The notes under the pieces were generated by a model that was not told where the DNA came from, made no database searches, and was given only the letters and a program-made list of their open reading frames with translations. Of a stretch of 64,000 bases of DNA, positions 35,417-44,348 are shown one piece after another; within the stretch, counting starts at the first letter, position 1; each line of letters begins with the position of its first letter. The translations under genes and the position numbers were made by a program. The stretch is from Pseudobdellovibrionaceae bacterium (GTDB lineage: Bacteria > Bdellovibrionota > UBA1018 > UBA6935), in assembly GCA_002722705.1 (NCBI GenBank), contig PBMP01000113.1, positions 60,028 to 124,027 on the forward strand, in the 5' to 3' direction.

Positions 35417-36397
35417 ATGAAAGTAGAATCGAACATGGGGACACATTATTTTGTGACTTACTCTTGCCAAAACTATATCCATCGAATTCTCGCTCTAGCA
35501 GAATCTTTGGAAAACCAAGACACAGAGTGCCATCTCTTAATTTACACTGAAGATAAAAAAGTCAGCGATATTATTGCAGGCTACTCTTTTAAAAAAGTAT
35601 CAGCCGTTCACTTTCCCGAAATGTATTCAGAAAAATATGAAGAGATTATAAATAATCGTTCGAGAGTCGGATATATTTTTACATGTAAATCATTCTTTTT
35701 AGAAGACGCAATGGAACGCTTCGATGGAGACTGGTTCATTTGGATCGATGGAGACACCTCTTTTTTTGCAGAACCTGATTCAGTTCTTAACTTAAGATCA
35801 GAGTCAATACTGCTGACTCCCCACCGATTTACATCTTCATTCGAAATATTCAAGTCTCAAGTGGGAATATACAACGCCGGAGTTGCCGGATTCAAAAAGA
35901 ATGAAATTGGAAAAAAGTGTTTAAGTGATTGGAAACTCAAATGTATCGATTGGTGTGACGCCTATGTTGATGATGAAAATCAAAATTTTGCAGATCAAAA
36001 ATATTTTGATGAACTATCAAGAAAATATGAGGATCATATTTTTATACCACATGCTGGCTTCAACGCGGGCCCTTACAGTACTCTCGAACGAAATGTAAAA
36101 AAAGAACAGAATACTATTTATATAGAAGACTCGCCTCTCATTCTTTATCATTATCAAGGCCTTAAAATTCTTTCGCCTCGTTGGGTTGATTACTATGCAG
36201 CAAGAAACTATGTTCCAAAAAATCATAGAAAGTTTATTTACAAACCCTATTTTGATCGTGTTCAAAAATATACTCTCGAGTTACTTCCAAAATATGCTTT
36301 TTTAAAAAACACATTTCCAAAAATCCATTTTAACGATTTAAAAATACAGCTCAAAAGAAAATTAGAACATACTTCTAACTTAGGATTTCACTTATAA
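35417..36397 (+). CDS. Putative nucleotide-diphospho-sugar glycosyltransferase (GT-A fold)
   Basis: A 326-residue protein starting with a beta strand (HYFVTYSCQNYIHRILALAESL) and containing FIWIDGDTSFF, a DxD-type metal/nucleotide-sugar motif near residue 115. Later HAGFNAGPYS and LILYHYQGLK resemble acceptor-side segments of GT8-like and related glycosyltransferases. Donor and acceptor are unknown. The next glycosyltransferase begins inside this gene's stop codon. A basic C-terminus may tie it to the membrane. The second Met, codon 7, is a possible alternative start. Confidence 0.72.
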   Translation: MKVESNMGTHYFVTYSCQNYIHRILALAESLENQDTECHLLIYTEDKKVSDIIAGYSFKKVSAVHFPEMYSEKYEEIINNRSRVGYIFTCKSFFLEDAMERFDGDWFIWIDGDTSFFAEPDSVLNLRSESILLTPHRFTSSFEIFKSQVGIYNAGVAGFKKNEIGKKCLSDWKLKCIDWCDAYVDDENQNFADQKYFDELSRKYEDHIFIPHAGFNAGPYSTLERNVKKEQNTIYIEDSPLILYHYQGLKILSPRWVDYYAARNYVPKNHRKFIYKPYFDRVQKYTLELLPKYAFLKNTFPKIHFNDLKIQLKRKLEHTSNLGFHL

Positions 36398-37659
36398 AAA
36401 AGAATAAAAATTTACTCATTATCTCTCAGTGTATTTTAAATTACTCAAACGGAGGAGGAGTAACTTTCTCTAATCTATTAAAAAACTGGCACAAAGAATC
36501 TATCGCACAGATTCACTCAAGTGACCAGCCACCGGAAACCGACATCTGTGAGAACTTTCTCTATTTCGAAGCAAAAAAAAAATGGAGAAAAAATGATTGC
36601 CACTTCTACAAATGGGATCAAACAAATCAACAGCGACCTTCATACGAAGCTCCTAAAAAAACAGAATCCCACTCATTCATCAAAAACCTTTATCAAAAAG
36701 CGCTAGGAAACTCTGGTTGGCCTCTTGAATTTAACCCAACTCCTGAATTCATTCGCTGGATCGATGAATTTAATCCGGAAGTCATCTATACTATTTTGGG
36801 TCCTATTGAATACCTTGAGATGATTGAATGGATTCAAAACCGTTTTAAATGTAAATTAGTTATCCATTTCATGGATGATTGGTTAGATACCGCATATACA
36901 ACTGGAGTTTTCAAATTTTTAAGAAAAAAAATGCTCGAAAAAGTTAATTCACTAGTCAAAAACTCAGACGCAACAATGGCTATTTCCAACTCCATGGCGA
37001 ATGCCTATCAACAAAGATTTAATCGAGAATTTTCTGTTTTCCACAACGGTTTTAGTATCGACTCAATTCAAAAATATAATTTAAAAAAATCATCTGAAAC
37101 ACAAAAGATCATCACCTACTTTGGATCTGTTTTTGAGCAAGCACAATCAGAAAGCTTAAGAGATCTAATAGAGGTCACCGCAAGTATTAAAAATATTCAA
37201 TTTAAAATTGTTACACCTCAATACTCTATTCCACTTTGTAAAAAAATTTCCACTGCTCATAATCATGTTCAAATTGAGGAAATTAACGGATCAGACTCTC
37301 AATTCTTTGAAACCATTTCTAAGTCTAATCTACTTTTACTCCCCGTTAACTTTGACAAAGAATCTACGCAATTTATCAAATATTCAATGCCCACAAAGCT
37401 TCCTGGCTATTTAGCATCGAAAACACCCATTCTTGTCTATGGACCTAAAGAAATAGAACAAACCTCTTCTGCACAGGAAAAAAAATGGGGTGCGTGCGTT
37501 ACCGAAAGAAATCCTGAGGTTCTCATAAAAGAGATTCATAAATGCTTATATGATTCTTCTTTCCAATCAGAACTATTAAAAAATTCAGAAATTTTCCTAA
37601 AAAAAGAATTTGATATGAATCAACTCAGAGAAGATTTTCAAGCTATTTTAAATCATTAA
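36394..37659 (+). CDS. Glycosyltransferase (GT4-like) with apparent ATA start codon
   Basis: The first usable ATG is at 36796, but the same frame is open and protein-like back to 36379. Translation from the ATA at 36394 gives KKNKNLLIISQCILNYSNGG, a typical GT-B N-terminus, and ATA overlaps the previous stop (ATAA), mimicking the ATGA couplings seen elsewhere. AGGA lies eight bases upstream. The C-terminal half has ISNSMANAYQQRF, FHNGFSI, ITYFGSVF, LLLLPVNFD and MPTKLPGYLASKTPILVYGP, matching GT4 enzymes. ATT at 36385 is an alternative rare start. The gene is 422 codons if ATA is used. Confidence 0.75.
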   Translation: MKKNKNLLIISQCILNYSNGGGVTFSNLLKNWHKESIAQIHSSDQPPETDICENFLYFEAKKKWRKNDCHFYKWDQTNQQRPSYEAPKKTESHSFIKNLYQKALGNSGWPLEFNPTPEFIRWIDEFNPEVIYTILGPIEYLEMIEWIQNRFKCKLVIHFMDDWLDTAYTTGVFKFLRKKMLEKVNSLVKNSDATMAISNSMANAYQQRFNREFSVFHNGFSIDSIQKYNLKKSSETQKIITYFGSVFEQAQSESLRDLIEVTASIKNIQFKIVTPQYSIPLCKKISTAHNHVQIEEINGSDSQFFETISKSNLLLLPVNFDKESTQFIKYSMPTKLPGYLASKTPILVYGPKEIEQTSSAQEKKWGACVTERNPEVLIKEIHKCLYDSSFQSELLKNSEIFLKKEFDMNQLREDFQAILNH

Positions 37660-38666
37660 GAGTTTTGTTTTTCAAATAACGAAACAAGTTCTTGAACTCG
37701 GACTCCGTGCTCAAAAGTTGGTCTTGTATAGTTTTTTGTTTTCAATCCTTCTATAAATCGCCCCAACAGTCTTTGAAATGGAACAATACGTCCATCACCA
37801 TCAAAGGGAACATCTTCGTAAACCCTTTTTCCATTTTTCTCTAAAAAGAAACCATTCATATAATCAGAAGTTGGATTATTAAAAAACAACTCATGATTGC
37901 CTACAATACGGTAAGAATGTTGATATCCCACTTGGGAGTTGTTGGTAATCATAGCAACTAAAGGAAAAGTCGTTCCTTTCCAATGAATACTCAGGTTCAT
38001 TTCTAAAGTATCAGGAGCTAAAGCCTCTCCAGGAGGAACTGGAAAATCCTTTGGAAGCGTTGATTGACCTTTAGCGGAGACTAGCGTTACTTTTTCAAAA
38101 AGGGATTCTAAATTATAAAAGAAATGAGTTCCAAGTAACGCAAGTACCCCACCTCCTTCTTTCAAGCTTAATTTCCAAGACCAAATTTTGTTTCGTATTA
38201 CATAAGAATTTACACTCCAATGAAAGTGAATCGATCTAATTTGAGACAACGAGTCAATTTCACTTTTCAATTTTTGAAAACTCTCTAATTCCATAAATTG
38301 AAAATCTACAGCGTGTGAAGCATTGAATTTTTTTGCTAAATCAAACAAAGTTTGAGCTTCCAAGAAATCCTTTCCAAGAGGTTTTTCTGTTAATACAGGA
38401 ATACCGCGCTCTAAAGCTTCTTTAATCTCTGAAAATGCAGAGGAAGCAGGAAGCGCAATCGTAATCAGATCTAAATTTTGATTCCAAAATTCATCTCGAT
38501 TATAAATCGCGTGAACGCGAGGATCGAGCGCCTCCATTGCTTTTCCTTTTTCTTCTCGTCGTGCATAGACAAAAACCTTTTCAATATTAGGGTGCGCAAG
38601 TAAAGCTGGAACATGAACATGTCCACCGAAACCTAATCCAATAACTCCAGCTATTATTTTACTCAT
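37656..38666 (-). CDS. Gfo/Idh/MocA family oxidoreductase
   Basis: A 336-residue NAD(P)-dependent sugar oxidoreductase from the ATG at 38666, one base after the upstream stop; the frame extends to 38723 but would overlap that gene. The N-terminus is IAGVIGLGFGGHVHVPALL (dinucleotide motif), followed by LTEKPLGKDF, the conserved EKP catalytic-Lys motif, and AVDFQFMELE. Substrate is unknown; together with the adjacent C-methyltransferase, epimerase and dehydrogenase it may act on a nucleotide sugar. It ends tail-to-tail with the ATA-start glycosyltransferase, overlapping by four bases. Confidence 0.88.
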   Translation of the reverse strand: MSKIIAGVIGLGFGGHVHVPALLAHPNIEKVFVYARREEKGKAMEALDPRVHAIYNRDEFWNQNLDLITIALPASSAFSEIKEALERGIPVLTEKPLGKDFLEAQTLFDLAKKFNASHAVDFQFMELESFQKLKSEIDSLSQIRSIHFHWSVNSYVIRNKIWSWKLSLKEGGGVLALLGTHFFYNLESLFEKVTLVSAKGQSTLPKDFPVPPGEALAPDTLEMNLSIHWKGTTFPLVAMITNNSQVGYQHSYRIVGNHELFFNNPTSDYMNGFFLEKNGKRVYEDVPFDGDGRIVPFQRLLGRFIEGLKTKNYTRPTFEHGVRVQELVSLFEKQNS

Positions 38667-38667
38667 T

Positions 38668-39918
38668 TTAATCAACCACCCTGGGCTCTGGTAAAGGAAC
38701 GATAAATTTTCCGCGGTAACCATTCTTTTTTAAGATAGGTATTACAAAATCAGCAATGTGCCAGGAGAGCATCAGTAAATAATCAGGTTGATCTTCTCCG
38801 AAAAGTAACTTTTCATCTAAAATAGGTATTCTTGTTCCAGGAACAAAAGAGTTCAGTTTTTTTGAGGAACTTAGCTCTAAAACACAATTCATCATGGAGT
38901 GATCAATCCCAACAGTATTAATTAGTGTTGTTCCACGAGCTGGAGCTCCAACTCCATATATTTTTTTCCCACTAAATTTTATTTCAGAGAAAACATTCAG
39001 CAACTTAAGCTTCGACTCTGTAACCCGTTCTGAAAACTCAAAAAATACGCGAGAAGTATTTAGTCCAAATTCATTCTCCTCACCTATTCTTTCTGCAACA
39101 CTTAAGTGAATCTTATGAGCTCCTTTTTGACCTGCATAAATTCGAATCGATCCTCCATGACTTTCAATTTTTTCTGCATAAAAAACTTCCAATCCAACTT
39201 TTTGACAAAGCTTTTGAAAAGAACCAACAGAAAAAAACCGGAGATGATCATGATAAATTTTGTCGTAATGTAAAGTTTTGATCATGTCATAAAGATAATG
39301 GGTTTCACAAATCAAAGCCCCATCCTTAGTTAAAAGCTCTTTTATCCCTTCCATCACGCTAATGATATCTCCAGCATGAGCCAAGACATTTGTTGCTGCT
39401 ATAACCTTAGCATTACCTCGACTTTCTCTTATCTTTTGTGCAACTGAATGCTTAAAAAAAGCCTTCTCAGTAGGTATGTTATTAATGACTGCGATATCAG
39501 CAATATCAGTCGGCTCAACTCCAAGAACCTGACAACCTCGTGAAAGATAATTAGTTAACAATGTTCCATCATTAGATCCAATATCAACAATAAGATCATT
39601 CTCATCAATATTAAGAAGGTTAAAACTTTGGGAAGCCAATTCTTGAAAATTTTTTTTCAGTGCTCCCGAATTTCCAGTAAGATAAGGATAGGTTTTCGGG
39701 AAAATCAAATCACGATCCAACTCAAAACCGGACTGTACTAACCCACATTCAACACAGCGACAAAGTTCTAAGGGATAACGAGTTTCAATATCAGGGCATG
39801 TCTCTATGCTCAAAAGTTCATTCACAGAAGGGACATGAGTTAAATATAAAATCGACTCAATATTTTTTGATTCACACAAATAACAGGAATTCTTATGGAA
39901 GGATTTCAGTTCCGTCAT
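38668..39918 (-). CDS. Sugar C-methyltransferase-like protein
   Basis: A 416-residue SAM-dependent methyltransferase with three parts: an N-terminal zinc-binding module with CYLCES and CRCVECG, a methyltransferase domain with motif I DIGSNDGTLL, and a C-terminal Rossmann-like domain with GVGAPARGTTLI. This is the arrangement of the TDP-sugar 3-C-methyltransferases (NovU/TylCIII-like). It would make a branched-chain deoxysugar. It overlaps the epimerase gene upstream by four bases (ATGA) and is one base from the Gfo/Idh/MocA gene, giving a tight sugar-modifying cassette. Confidence 0.88.
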   Translation of the reverse strand: MTELKSFHKNSCYLCESKNIESILYLTHVPSVNELLSIETCPDIETRYPLELCRCVECGLVQSGFELDRDLIFPKTYPYLTGNSGALKKNFQELASQSFNLLNIDENDLIVDIGSNDGTLLTNYLSRGCQVLGVEPTDIADIAVINNIPTEKAFFKHSVAQKIRESRGNAKVIAATNVLAHAGDIISVMEGIKELLTKDGALICETHYLYDMIKTLHYDKIYHDHLRFFSVGSFQKLCQKVGLEVFYAEKIESHGGSIRIYAGQKGAHKIHLSVAERIGEENEFGLNTSRVFFEFSERVTESKLKLLNVFSEIKFSGKKIYGVGAPARGTTLINTVGIDHSMMNCVLELSSSKKLNSFVPGTRIPILDEKLLFGEDQPDYLLMLSWHIADFVIPILKKNGYRGKFIVPLPEPRVVD

Positions 39919-40889
39919 TTTTGTAGTTTCCTATTTTCAAAATACCATTGCACTAAAGAAGGCAGTCCTTGAGCAAATGAAATTTCTGGTTCAAATCCTA
40001 GCGCCTTTAGTTTTGATATGTCTGGACATCTGCGAGGAGTCGCTCCCTTGGGCTCTTCCCCTGCAACCACATTAAACTTTCTTTTCACTACTTTTCCAAG
40101 TTCTTCAACAACATCTAAAATAGAAAGTTCTTCAGGATTACCAATATGATAAATTCCCTTGTTTTCACCTTTTTCTATTACTTGAATCAGTCCACGAGTA
40201 AAATCATCAATATGAATAAAAGCTCGAGTTTGTTTTCCATCTCCTTGAATTTGAAAGTCAATCATTTCTGCATTGGACTCACTCATCAAGTCTTGAGCTC
40301 GCATTGCAAACTGAGGAAGAACGTGCTCCCAACCCATATCAGGTCCATAAACATTGTGAGGCCTGAAGATAAGGGTTTTTTCAAAATAAGTGGTAGCAAG
40401 ATGCATAGCCAGAAGCTCACAGACAATCTTTCCTCCCCCATATGAATAACGAGGATTAAGAATGTCTGGAATGATCAAAGAAACCTCTTCCGGAGTAGGA
40501 ACAAGAGCAGGAGTTTGATACACTTCTGAGCTAGAAGCCAAAACAAATTTGGAAACTCCACAACTTCTTCCTGCATCCATTACTGTCAACATTCCTCGAA
40601 CAGCTACATCTATAATTTTATCTGGGATTTTATAAAAAAGCTCAGTCCCATTGATATATGCCATATGAATAATAGTACTCACATCTAAACAGGCTTCTTT
40701 CACTTTTTCTAAATCTCTAATATCCGCAGTTACCCATTCTATTTCGTTTTCTACAGACAATAACTTACGGGGGGCCCCTCTAAAGTTATTGTCGATTACA
40801 CGAACTCTCTTTCCTTGATTTACAAGTTTTTTAACTAAACTCGAACCTAAAAAACCTGTTCCTCCAGTAACTAAAACTATTTCACTCAT
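39915..40889 (-). CDS. NAD-dependent epimerase/dehydratase (extended SDR)
   Basis: A 324-residue nucleotide-sugar epimerase or dehydratase with VTGGTGFLGSSLVKKL at the N-terminus, YSYGGGK (Tyr-x3-Lys) and FRPHNVYGPDMGWEHVLP. The ATG at 40889 is chosen over an upstream GTG that overlaps the previous stop. It lies two bases after the nucleotide-sugar dehydrogenase and is coupled to the C-methyltransferase. The exact substrate cannot be read; UDP-glucose 4-epimerase and TDP-sugar epimerases share these motifs. Confidence 0.87.
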   Translation of the reverse strand: MSEIVLVTGGTGFLGSSLVKKLVNQGKRVRVIDNNFRGAPRKLLSVENEIEWVTADIRDLEKVKEACLDVSTIIHMAYINGTELFYKIPDKIIDVAVRGMLTVMDAGRSCGVSKFVLASSSEVYQTPALVPTPEEVSLIIPDILNPRYSYGGGKIVCELLAMHLATTYFEKTLIFRPHNVYGPDMGWEHVLPQFAMRAQDLMSESNAEMIDFQIQGDGKQTRAFIHIDDFTRGLIQVIEKGENKGIYHIGNPEELSILDVVEELGKVVKRKFNVVAGEEPKGATPRRCPDISKLKALGFEPEISFAQGLPSLVQWYFENRKLQK

Positions 40890-40891
40890 CA

Positions 40892-42247
40892 CTATACCTT
40901 TTGTTTTTTCAATGAAGTTCTTAAATGACTTCCCAACGACATATAAGCCACGCTTTTAGGTAAATCCAAGGACGTAGGATCAAATAAGTTCCAAAAATCA
41001 TAGATCACCCCTTTCTTTCTCATTCGATCAGCTAAGGAAGTCAAATCCATTGAACTAAAAACAGGATGATTATTAAGAACCACCACTAAATCCATATCAT
41101 CAAAAGCTAATTCGAGACTTTCAATCGCCTCCAAACCAAGAGACTGGATTCCTTGTGAAGACACAACGGCATCAAATCCATACATTTTTACTTCTGGTAA
41201 ATGAGCCTTTATTTCACTGATGACCGGAATTGCCATTGTCCCTCTTAAGTCATCAGTCGCAGGTTTTCCTTTAAACGCGAGTCCCATAAAGCAAATTTTT
41301 TTCGGAGGCGTTTCGGCATTCATTTGAAAGTATTGTTTTAAAAAAGCTTTTACTGATTCTTTAGGTTGCATTTCATTCAACCTACGAGCGGTCATGATCA
41401 GTTGAGGCTCTAACCCAAACTTTTCAACTCCCTTTTTCAAAATATAAGAGTCCTTCTCCAAACAGGGGCCACCAACTGGACCTGGTAACGCAACATTTGT
41501 ACGAGCGTATCCCAGCTTACCTGCTTGAATCACTTGAGAGGCTCTAATACCAGTATGATCACAAATTCTTGCTACTTCATTTGCATAAGCAAACCAGACA
41601 TCTCGATAGGTGTTATCGACGAGTTTAATCATTTCAGCTGTTTCAAGGTCATCAACTTTTACTACTGTTGGAGTGACCATTTGAAAAAATTGAGACGCAC
41701 GTAAAGTAGCGCGATCAGTCAATCCACCGACAATTTGAGGGATCTCCCTTAATTCAATTAAAGCTCTTCCTTCTAAAGTACGTTCAGGACAAAAGGCTAA
41801 ATCATATTTTACTTGAGCTTTATCAAGTTCTGGAACAACGACGTCCCTTGAAGTCCCTAGCTGAACCGTTGATCTCATCAAGACTAAGTCCCCGTCTTTT
41901 AAAAACTGACTAACTTCGGCACTCACATTTTTAACCATATCCATTCGAGGGACTTTGTCGTCTCCCAAGGGAGTTCCAACGGTAATAATGAAAACGGTTG
42001 AAGAACTATTTTCAGGAATTTTCTTATAAAAATGAATATTTCCATTTTTTACGACTCGACGAAGGCGGCTCTCTAAGCCAGGTTCGTAAAAATGCGCTTT
42101 TCCCTGATTCAATAAGTCTAGAACTTCTTCTCGAATCTCAATCCCCTCTACCTGAAATCCTAAATCAGCGAGTGTTACAGCAAGAGTCAACCCCACATAA
42201 CCAAGTCCCATTACACAAACTTTTTGGTCCGGAAATTCCTTAAGCAT
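40892..42247 (-). CDS. UDP-glucose/UDP-ManNAc dehydrogenase-family enzyme
   Basis: A 451-residue nucleotide-sugar 6-dehydrogenase that oxidises a UDP-hexose to the uronic acid with two NAD. The N-terminal NAD motif is VMGLGYVGLTLAVTLA, and the catalytic Cys is in PVGGPCLEKDSYIL. The C-terminal domain has CFMGLAFKGKPATDDLRGT. GGPCLEKD, rather than GGHCIAVDP, sets it apart from the WecC-type copy at 59842. The ATG has GGAGG nine bases upstream. It is the first gene of a four-gene minus-strand cassette. Confidence 0.9.
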   Translation of the reverse strand: MLKEFPDQKVCVMGLGYVGLTLAVTLADLGFQVEGIEIREEVLDLLNQGKAHFYEPGLESRLRRVVKNGNIHFYKKIPENSSSTVFIITVGTPLGDDKVPRMDMVKNVSAEVSQFLKDGDLVLMRSTVQLGTSRDVVVPELDKAQVKYDLAFCPERTLEGRALIELREIPQIVGGLTDRATLRASQFFQMVTPTVVKVDDLETAEMIKLVDNTYRDVWFAYANEVARICDHTGIRASQVIQAGKLGYARTNVALPGPVGGPCLEKDSYILKKGVEKFGLEPQLIMTARRLNEMQPKESVKAFLKQYFQMNAETPPKKICFMGLAFKGKPATDDLRGTMAIPVISEIKAHLPEVKMYGFDAVVSSQGIQSLGLEAIESLELAFDDMDLVVVLNNHPVFSSMDLTSLADRMRKKGVIYDFWNLFDPTSLDLPKSVAYMSLGSHLRTSLKKQKV

Positions 42248-42421
42248 CCTTTTTTGCCTCCATCAATCCTTTAGTAGTGCCAAAGACCGATCTTAGCCGC
42301 AATAGCTTTCTCATTAAAACCAGAGTAAAAAGGGAAATATTGTAGTTAAATTCTTTGATTCTAAAACTAAGGCAAGGTATTCCTGGAATTGAACGGACAA
42401 ATCAACCCGGAAATTGGAATT

Positions 42422-43726
42422 ATGAAGCTTTTATTTGCCTCTAGTACTTATCCATCTAAAACTGAAGTCTTTAGAGCTGCTAATTTAGTGCTCTTCGAAT
42501 TGATTCAAGCATTTAACCAAGTTCCAAATGTTGACGTCTATTTTTTAAAATTGAATATTTCAGATACCGACGACCCTAATAATTCAAAACTAGCTACCTC
42601 TGAACTCACCTCGATAGGAATCCACGTTCTTCCATCCCTCGATATTTCTTATCCACAAACAAGAACCAAAACCTGGTTTCAAAGATTGACCAGTCTTTTT
42701 AAAGCAGATGAACTCGATTACTACCCGATTCTCAGCTACCAGACTAAGGTCGATAAAATAGTATCTGAACTTAAACCTGATTTTCTTTTTATCCCGTGGT
42801 CAGAACAAGGAACAGCGCTATTCGCAAGAACATCAATTCCGTTTAAATATGCATATTATGGGAATCCAGACCCCAAAGCTCAAAAAACTCAATTCTTAAA
42901 GTCTTTGCAAAAAGATTCTCACTTTTTTAAAAATTTTTTTAAAAAACTAAAATTTGCCAGAAACAATAAAAGACTTGAAAAAATACATCTAAATTTAATG
43001 AGAGAATATCACTCAGCGGGAAATATTGCCGCTAACGACGCTCAGTATTATTTAGATCGAAACATTTTAAGTTCTCATTACATTCAAAATATCTGGTACC
43101 CCTATCCGAAACATTTCAATAAACTTCAAGGGCCTTCAAAAAACTATCAAATTTGTGCAAATGTCGGAAAACTTTCAGCGACGGCAAACTCCCTAGGGTT
43201 GAGGTACCTGGCGTTCGAACTCTTACCCATTTTTGAAAAAAAGTACCCAAATTTTCCTGCTACCTTTAATATTTATGGCGGAGGAAAACTCGACCCTGTC
43301 ACCGAATCAGAGCTAAAAAAGTATCCATCTGTAAAAATTCATGGTTTTGTTGATGACTTAGAAAAAGAATTAATTAACTCACATGTATTTCTTTGTACAA
43401 ATAATGCAACTCCCTATAAAGTTTGTCATACTCGATACCTTCAAGCATGGTCACTCAAAAGTTGTGTCGTTGCTCATAAAGATGCAACGTTATCGATACC
43501 TGAGACTCAACACAAAAAAAATGCTCTTTTAGGAAAAAATTCTGAAGAAATTGCAGATTATCTTTATGAAGCACTAACTAACGAAGATTTAAGAAAATCA
43601 ATGGAAGAAGGCGGCTATCAAACTTTCAACGAATTTTTTCTTGCACCACAAATAGTACAAAAAATATTGAACCGTTATAACAAATACAAGGAGGTACACC
43701 ATGGATCAGAAACTTTTCAGAAATGA
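42422..43726 (+). CDS. Glycosyltransferase, GT4-like
   Basis: A 434-residue GT-B-type enzyme from the ATG at 42422 (MKLLFASSTYPSKTEVF); the frame extends to a TTG at 42389. The C-terminal domain has CANVGKLSATANSLGLRYL, FNIYGGGKLDPVTE, IHGFVDDLEKELINSHVFL and YLQAWSLKSCVVAHKD, which fit a glycosyltransferase group 1 fold, although the usual E-x7-E motif is not clear. It begins a plus-strand run and its 3' end overlaps the methyltransferase gene by 26 bases. Confidence 0.78.
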   Translation: MKLLFASSTYPSKTEVFRAANLVLFELIQAFNQVPNVDVYFLKLNISDTDDPNNSKLATSELTSIGIHVLPSLDISYPQTRTKTWFQRLTSLFKADELDYYPILSYQTKVDKIVSELKPDFLFIPWSEQGTALFARTSIPFKYAYYGNPDPKAQKTQFLKSLQKDSHFFKNFFKKLKFARNNKRLEKIHLNLMREYHSAGNIAANDAQYYLDRNILSSHYIQNIWYPYPKHFNKLQGPSKNYQICANVGKLSATANSLGLRYLAFELLPIFEKKYPNFPATFNIYGGGKLDPVTESELKKYPSVKIHGFVDDLEKELINSHVFLCTNNATPYKVCHTRYLQAWSLKSCVVAHKDATLSIPETQHKKNALLGKNSEEIADYLYEALTNEDLRKSMEEGGYQTFNEFFLAPQIVQKILNRYNKYKEVHHGSETFQK

Positions 43727-44348
43727 TAAAGGAGAAATAAAAAATATTCTCTCTGAGATCGAGGGATACCAATACCAAGATAGTCCACTTGATTTTTTTA
43801 TTATTCTTGCACGATACAAATTTGCTGCACGCCACCTCAGAAAAAACATGCATGTCCTTGATGCCGGATGTGGTCATGGACTTGGTAGTGTTTTTCTAAG
43901 TAAATTTTCTAAATCTGTCGTAGGAGGAGATTTTGATGAAGAAATGGTAAAAAGGAATCAACAAACCTATTCTTCAGTTGAAAATCTAAATTTTGATAAA
44001 CTTGATCTAAGAAATATTGGAAAACATCAGGAACAATATGATGCTGTCGTATCAATGGATGTTATCGAGCACTTTGAAAAAGAAGAAGTTCAAAAAATTT
44101 CCAACAACTATGCAAACCTTTTAAAAAATAATGGTTTTGCAATTATTGGAACTCCGAACATTGCTTCACAACCCTTTGCCTCTGAAAGAAGAAAAGCATC
44201 TCATCCATTTGAATTTACACCGAATGAATTCGAAGAAACACTTCGCTCTAGTTTCTCAAATGTTTTTACATTTTCAATGACTGATGAAATTGTCTCGACA
44301 GGATTTGCTAAACTGAGCTGGTATCTAATGGCTATTTGCGTAAAATGA
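43701..44348 (+). CDS. Class I SAM-dependent methyltransferase
   Basis: A 215-residue methyltransferase with motif I VLDAGCGHGLGSVFL near residues 50-64, VVGGDFDEEMV and DAVVSMDVIEHF, a UbiE/COQ5-like fold. The start has a strong ribosome site (AAGGAGG, seven bases upstream) although it lies inside the preceding gene. A glycan or lipid-linked sugar is the likely acceptor given the context. Its TGA overlaps the ATG of the ABC exporter gene (ATGA). Confidence 0.85.
   Translation: MDQKLFRNDKGEIKNILSEIEGYQYQDSPLDFFIILARYKFAARHLRKNMHVLDAGCGHGLGSVFLSKFSKSVVGGDFDEEMVKRNQQTYSSVENLNFDKLDLRNIGKHQEQYDAVVSMDVIEHFEKEEVQKISNNYANLLKNNGFAIIGTPNIASQPFASERRKASHPFEFTPNEFEETLRSSFSNVFTFSMTDEIVSTGFAKLSWYLMAICVK

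Noticed and set aside
36521..36706. Separate small gene in the apparent gap before the second glycosyltransferase
   Set aside because: The +1 frame over the same bases gives a GT-like N-terminus continuous with the downstream protein, so this other-frame product is a shadow.
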